Shown one piece after another: positions 5,331-8,466 of a stretch of DNA of 8,466 nt. The notes under the pieces are model-generated. The model saw only the letters and a program-made list of their open reading frames with translations. It was not told the origin of the DNA and did no database searches. Both the position numbers and the translations under genes were made by a program. The DNA is from Gp6-AA40 sp046765795. GTDB lineage: Bacteria; Acidobacteriota; Vicinamibacteria; Vicinamibacterales; UBA2999. The stretch covers positions 1 to 8,466 of the forward strand of contig JBKPRH010000117.1 in the NCBI GenBank assembly GCA_046765795.1. Direction: 5' to 3'. Numbering within the stretch: position 1 is the first letter of the stretch; every line of letters starts with the position of its first letter.

Positions 5331-6641
5331 ATGCGCAGACTACTGCTGACCGTCGCCTCCCTTGCGATCGCGTCGTTAGTCGCGGCGGCACAAACTCGAA
5401 CTGGTCCGCTCGTCTTCGAAGGCGCACGCCTGCTGACTGGAGAAAGACAGCCACCGATCGAGGACAGCGCGGTCGTCGTGAATGACGGACGAATTACTGC
5501 GGCGGGACCACGCGCGACGATCAAAACGCCAGCGGGTGCGACAGTGATCGATGTGCGCGGCAAGACGATCATGCCGGCGCTCGTCGATGCGCATAGTCAC
5601 CTTGGCTACACCGATGTGCGCACCGGTATCACATCGTCGGCCAGCTATACACGCGACAACCTGCTCGACCAGCTCCGTCGATATGCGTACTACGGTATCG
5701 CCGCGACGTTGAGCCTCGGCCTCGATCGTGGCGACCTGCCGTATCAACTGCGCGCATCCCCCACGCCAGGCGCGGCGCTGTTTCTCACCGCTGGACGTGG
5801 CATCGCCATGCCGAATGCCGGCCCCAACGCCGACTACTGGAAGGACGCCGCGTACGGTGTGACGACCGAAGCCGAGGCGCGTGCGGCGGTCGGCGAGCTG
5901 GCCGGCAAGAACGTGGACATCGTCAAGATCTGGGTGGACGACCGCAACAAGACCGTGACGCCGCTACCGCCGTCACTCTATCGGCCGATCATTGCGGAAG
6001 CGCACTCGCGCGGTCTGCGCGTCGTCGCGCACGTGTTTTACCTGGCGGATGCAAAGGAGCTGCTGCGCGCCGGTATCGACGGCTTCGCGCACGGCATCCG
6101 CGACCTCGACGTCGACGAGGAGATCATGACGCTGTTCAAACAGCATCCGCAGGTCTTCGTGATCCCGAATCTGCCGGACACGCCGCCCTCGATCGCGGAT
6201 CTCGCCTGGCTCAGCGAGACGCTTCCTTCACGCGCGATCGACGAGTTGAGGAAGACCGCCGTCGCATCGCCGGCACGACCGCGGCTCTTCGAGGTGCAGG
6301 CGCGCAGTCTCGCCAAGCTCTCGGCGGCCGGCGTGCGTATCACGTTCGGCACCGATGCGGGCGTCGGCGCGCCATACGGATTCTCAGCGCACACCGAGCT
6401 CGCTGATATGGTCGCCGCCGGCATGACGCCGGCGGACGTCCTCGTCGCCGCGACACGCACGTCAGCGGAGGTCATGCGGCTCGATCAGCTCGGCACGATC
6501 GCGGCGGGCAAGAGCGCTGACTTCATCGTCCTCGACGCGAACCCGCTCGACGACATCACAAATACGCGTCGAATCTCTCGCGTCTATCTGAGGGGCACTG
6601 AAATCAACCGCGCGCAACTCAGTCGGGACTGGACGAAATAA
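5331..6641 (+). CDS. Secreted metal-dependent amidohydrolase (imidazolonepropionase/prolidase-like)
   Basis: The product has 436 residues. A signal peptide of about 20 residues (MRRLLLTVASLAIASLVAAAQ) sends it to the periplasm or outside. The amidohydrolase TIM-barrel ligands are all visible: H88 and H90 (DAHSH), K199 (VKIWVD, likely the carboxylated bridging lysine), H234 (VVAHV), H254 (FAHGI) and D342 (FGTDAG). A beta-sandwich made from both ends frames the barrel: INDGRI-type VVNDGRITAAGP near 48-60, and the closing GTIAAGKSADFIVLDANPL at 388-406. This ligand set fits binuclear-zinc members that cleave dipeptides, acylated amino acids or ring amides. The substrate is not predictable, and imidazolonepropionase itself is unlikely because that enzyme is cytoplasmic. 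The ribosome binding site is weak. The gene is divergent from mch and has no obvious link to C1 metabolism. Confidence 0.92.
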   Translation: MRRLLLTVASLAIASLVAAAQTRTGPLVFEGARLLTGERQPPIEDSAVVVNDGRITAAGPRATIKTPAGATVIDVRGKTIMPALVDAHSHLGYTDVRTGITSSASYTRDNLLDQLRRYAYYGIAATLSLGLDRGDLPYQLRASPTPGAALFLTAGRGIAMPNAGPNADYWKDAAYGVTTEAEARAAVGELAGKNVDIVKIWVDDRNKTVTPLPPSLYRPIIAEAHSRGLRVVAHVFYLADAKELLRAGIDGFAHGIRDLDVDEEIMTLFKQHPQVFVIPNLPDTPPSIADLAWLSETLPSRAIDELRKTAVASPARPRLFEVQARSLAKLSAAGVRITFGTDAGVGAPYGFSAHTELADMVAAGMTPADVLVAATRTSAEVMRLDQLGTIAAGKSADFIVLDANPLDDITNTRRISRVYLRGTEINRAQLSRDWTK

Positions 6642-6655
6642 ACGCAGTCCACATT

Positions 6656-6679
6656 GCAGACGATGCTATCGTCGTCTGC
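6656..6679 (+). terminator. Hairpin just after the amidohydrolase stop, possible terminator
   Basis: GCAGACGA (6656-6663) and TCGTCTGC (6672-6679) form a perfect 8-bp stem with an 8-base loop, 14 bases after the stop codon. No T-tract follows, so it would be at best a weak or Rho-assisted terminator, or an mRNA-end stabiliser. A smaller alternative fold, ACGAT-GCT-ATCGT, exists inside it. Confidence 0.35.
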
Positions 6680-6758
6680 CTCCAGGCACGGGCCTCGCAG
6701 ATCCGAGCGTGACGGCCCGCGCGAGCATCACGTCCGGCGCGCCGCCTGGGAGCAGACG

Positions 6759-7139
6759 ATGGCGCAGGAATCGTTAGAAAAACGTATGGACAGGCTGGAG
6801 CGGCGAGTCGAGATCCTCGAGCAGTTACCCGAGCGCGTCACAGCTCTCGAATCGCAGATAGTGCAACTTCGAGACGAGATGCGGAGTGAGTTTTCTGCAT
6901 CCCGCGAAGAGATTCGCGCCGGTGACGAACAGGTCATCAAGACCCTCCGCGAAGCGATTCGTGCTGGCGACGAGCAGGTCATCACGACTCTGCGCGAAGA
7001 GATCCGCGCCGGCGACAAAGAAACGCGGCGCGAACTGACGGAGCGCATGGAGTCGCTGTTCGATGAAAACGAACGCCATATGCGACTCCTGCACGAGGAT
7101 TTGGTCGAACGTATCGCACGAACGGGCGAAGGACGTTGA
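6759..7139 (+). CDS. Small coiled-coil protein with three 15-residue repeats, function unknown
   Basis: I place the start at ATG 6759, which has GGGAG 6 bases upstream; the longer reading from 6654 adds 35 residues of Arg-rich, low-quality sequence. The product has 126 residues, is highly charged, and lacks a signal peptide, membrane segment and cysteine. Residues 6-41 follow a heptad pattern (M10, L13, V17, L20, then L23, V27, L30, I34, L37, M41) with a stutter at P24. Residues 50-94 hold three 15-residue units: EEIRAGDEQVIKTLR, EAIRAGDEQVITTLR and the diverged EEIRAGDKETRRELT. The tail (95-126) is again helical. The protein is probably an elongated helical oligomer in the cytoplasm. Similar short proteins are usually annotated as hypothetical, and I do not recognise a function. 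Its neighbours do not help. Confidence 0.75.
   Translation: MAQESLEKRMDRLERRVEILEQLPERVTALESQIVQLRDEMRSEFSASREEIRAGDEQVIKTLREAIRAGDEQVITTLREEIRAGDKETRRELTERMESLFDENERHMRLLHEDLVERIARTGEGR
6906..7040 (+). repeat. Three 45-bp in-frame repeats in the coiled-coil gene
   Basis: Units at 6906-6950, 6951-6995 and 6996-7040 each encode 15 residues beginning E-(E/A)-I-R-A-G-D. Units one and two differ at only two residues but at several silent sites, so the duplication is not brand new. Unit three matches only in its first half. The repeat length of 15 suits a helix with about 3.75 residues per turn, unlike the seven-residue spacing in front of it. Confidence 0.8.
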
Positions 7140-7195
7140 GACGTTGACTTCGCCTCGTTTTCGTTCACACTCTCAGACCTGCGGTATCCGTGACG

Positions 7196-8466
7196 ATGCG
7201 CAGAGCTGTGCGGATGTTCGCGTGCGGGGTGCTGGCCGCCGTGGCCGGGTATCTGTACGCCTATCCGCTCGTCGCCCAGTCTCCTCAAGAAGGTCCGGCG
7301 AAAGCCGGACACTACGATCTCAAGCCCGCGCTCGATCGTTACTGCATCACCTGTCATAACGCGAAGGTGAAGACCGCTGGCCTGTCACTCGAGCAAGCAG
7401 ACCCATCGCGTGTCGGCGGCGACGTGGAGATGTGGGAGAAGGTCGCGCGCAAACTTCGCACGCGCGAGATGCCGCCTTCAGGACTTCCTCGCCCGGACCG
7501 CGCCACATACGAGCAGCTTGTCTCGACGCTTGAAACTGCGCTCGATACCGCGGCAGCGGCGGATCCACATCCGGGGCGCGTCGTCATACATCGCTTGAAC
7601 CGGACCGAGTACACGAACGCCGTTCGCGATCTGTTGTCACTGGACGTCGACGGACGCACCCTTCTGCCAGCCGACGAGCCCGATCAACAGGGATTCGATA
7701 ACGTCGCCGGCGTGCTCTCGGTGTCGCCGCGTCTGCTCGAGAACTACATGACCGCGGCGAATGCGATCAGCCGTCTCGCAATCGGCGACGCGACGATCAG
7801 CGCGGTTGAGGACACGGTTCGCATCCCTACGGCGACGGTGCAGGACGACCGTGCCAGCGAAGATCTGCCGTTTGGATCGCGCGGCGGCGTTTCGATTCCG
7901 TATCTGTTCCCACTCGACGGCGACTACCGCATCAAGGTGGTCCTGAAGCGACAGCTCTATCTCTATCTGATCGGGATGGGCGAACCGCATCAGCTCGACG
8001 TGCGTCTCGATGGCACGCTGCTCAAGCGGTTCACGATTGGTGGTGAAGGCAAGGGCATGACGGCTCCCGAAAGCTTCGCTGGTAACACGCAGGGCGATCC
8101 GGAGTGGGAGGAGTACATGCACACCGCGGACGCCGGGTTGATCGTGCGCGTTCCGGTTACGGCCGGCACGCATCGCATTGGCGTCTCATTCGTGCGGCGA
8201 CAGTGGGAACCGGAAGGCGTGCTGCAACCGCCGCAGCGAGGCTTCGCGCGCACGACCAACGAGCTGTATTTCGGTGACCCGTCCGTGGACAACGTCTCGG
8301 TCGCGGGACCGCTCGCCGTCCGCCAGACGAAGGACTCTCCGGCCAGACGCGCGGTGTTCATCTGCCGGCCATCGAGTGCCGCCGGCGAGGACGCCTGTGC
8401 ACGGCGCATTCTGTCCACGATCGCTCGACGCGCATATCGAGGCTCGGTGAGCGAGAACGACATCAA
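7196..8466 (+). CDS. Secreted cytochrome c / DUF1587 / DUF1595 (DUF1592-type) protein, N-terminal part, truncated by the window edge
   Basis: 423 codons are open to the right edge with no stop. The ATG at 7196 gives a signal peptide (MRRAVRMFACGVLAAVAGYLYAYPLVAQ); an ATG at 7214 and a GTG at 7190 are alternatives, and no clear ribosome binding site decides. A haem-c site C50-I-T-C53-H54 is followed by REMPP with M92 as likely axial ligand. A DUF1587 segment begins at HRLNRTEYTNAVRDLL (132-147). Residues about 205-375 form a beta-rich region with DGDYRIKVVL and AGTHRIGVSFVRR, resembling a carbohydrate-binding-type module. CARRILSTIARRAYR (401-415) opens DUF1595. In planctomycetes and acidobacteria such proteins continue with DUF1592, DUF1588 and DUF1585, and are often followed by a DUF1552 gene. 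They are thought to be periplasmic redox proteins, perhaps tied to polymer breakdown, but their reaction is unproven. Confidence 0.88.
   Translation, partial: MRRAVRMFACGVLAAVAGYLYAYPLVAQSPQEGPAKAGHYDLKPALDRYCITCHNAKVKTAGLSLEQADPSRVGGDVEMWEKVARKLRTREMPPSGLPRPDRATYEQLVSTLETALDTAAAADPHPGRVVIHRLNRTEYTNAVRDLLSLDVDGRTLLPADEPDQQGFDNVAGVLSVSPRLLENYMTAANAISRLAIGDATISAVEDTVRIPTATVQDDRASEDLPFGSRGGVSIPYLFPLDGDYRIKVVLKRQLYLYLIGMGEPHQLDVRLDGTLLKRFTIGGEGKGMTAPESFAGNTQGDPEWEEYMHTADAGLIVRVPVTAGTHRIGVSFVRRQWEPEGVLQPPQRGFARTTNELYFGDPSVDNVSVAGPLAVRQTKDSPARRAVFICRPSSAAGEDACARRILSTIARRAYRGSVSENDI

Noticed and set aside
5331..6641. Imidazolonepropionase of histidine breakdown
   Set aside because: The fold is related, but the protein has a signal peptide and no other histidine-utilisation gene is near; a general secreted amidohydrolase is safer.
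6654..6758. Longer N-terminus for the coiled-coil protein from ATG 6654
   Set aside because: That ATG lies within the hairpin after the amidohydrolase gene, has no ribosome binding site, and adds only Arg/Ser-rich sequence; ATG 6759 has GGGAG at good spacing.
7144..7172. TTGACT as a -35 box before the cytochrome/DUF1587 gene
   Set aside because: No -10-like hexamer is found 16-18 bases downstream, so it is not called a promoter.
1..8466. CRISPR array, insertion sequence, prophage or integrase
   Set aside because: No regularly spaced repeats, transposase motifs or terminal inverted repeats were seen; the only repeats are the short palindrome at 2562-2594 and the in-gene repeats at 6906-7040.

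Overview
The window is about 8.5 kb of GC-rich bacterial chromosome with tightly packed genes on both strands. The host looks like an acidobacterium, possibly of the Vicinamibacteria type. This is inferred from gene style: a secreted cytochrome c/DUF1587-type protein, a short cytochrome c head typical of PQQ beta-propeller proteins, a signal-peptide TonB-like protein with a carboxypeptidase-regulatory-like domain, and a secreted amidohydrolase. No rRNA, tRNA or marker gene is present to prove it.

Left part (1-2534, minus strand). Four genes read leftwards and are packed like an operon: an ATP-grasp alpha-L-glutamate ligase (RimK/MptN type), a divergent CitG/MdcB-like (triphosphoribosyl-dephospho-CoA synthase family) protein, a 6-pyruvoyl-tetrahydropterin synthase (PTPS/QueD) family protein, and the first 87 codons of a secreted cytochrome c protein. 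The first two junctions overlap by 4 and 11 bp. The last gap is 15 bp and contains a very strong ribosome binding site that can be folded into a hairpin.

Middle (2535-5196). A 125-bp divergent spacer with a repeat/palindrome separates the ligase from a plus-strand alpha/beta hydrolase. The hydrolase converges on, and overlaps by 14 bp, a TonB-C-domain protein on the minus strand. That gene lies 16 bp downstream of mch, the clearest gene here: methenyltetrahydromethanopterin cyclohydrolase.

Right part (5331-8466, plus strand). A secreted metal-dependent amidohydrolase is followed by a small coiled-coil protein with three 15-residue repeats, then the first 423 codons of a large secreted cytochrome c/DUF1587/DUF1595 protein that runs off the end.

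Interpretation. Mch, the glutamate ligase, the CitG-like protein and the PTPS are the kind of genes found together in bacterial tetrahydromethanopterin (H4MPT) C1-transfer clusters of methylotrophs and planctomycetes. The window is therefore best read as part of an H4MPT-linked formaldehyde/C1 oxidation and cofactor-synthesis locus. It appears to be co-transcribed with a cytochrome/PQQ-type dehydrogenase that could feed it. The pathway assignment rests on mch; the roles of the other cluster genes and the link to the cytochrome gene are inference.
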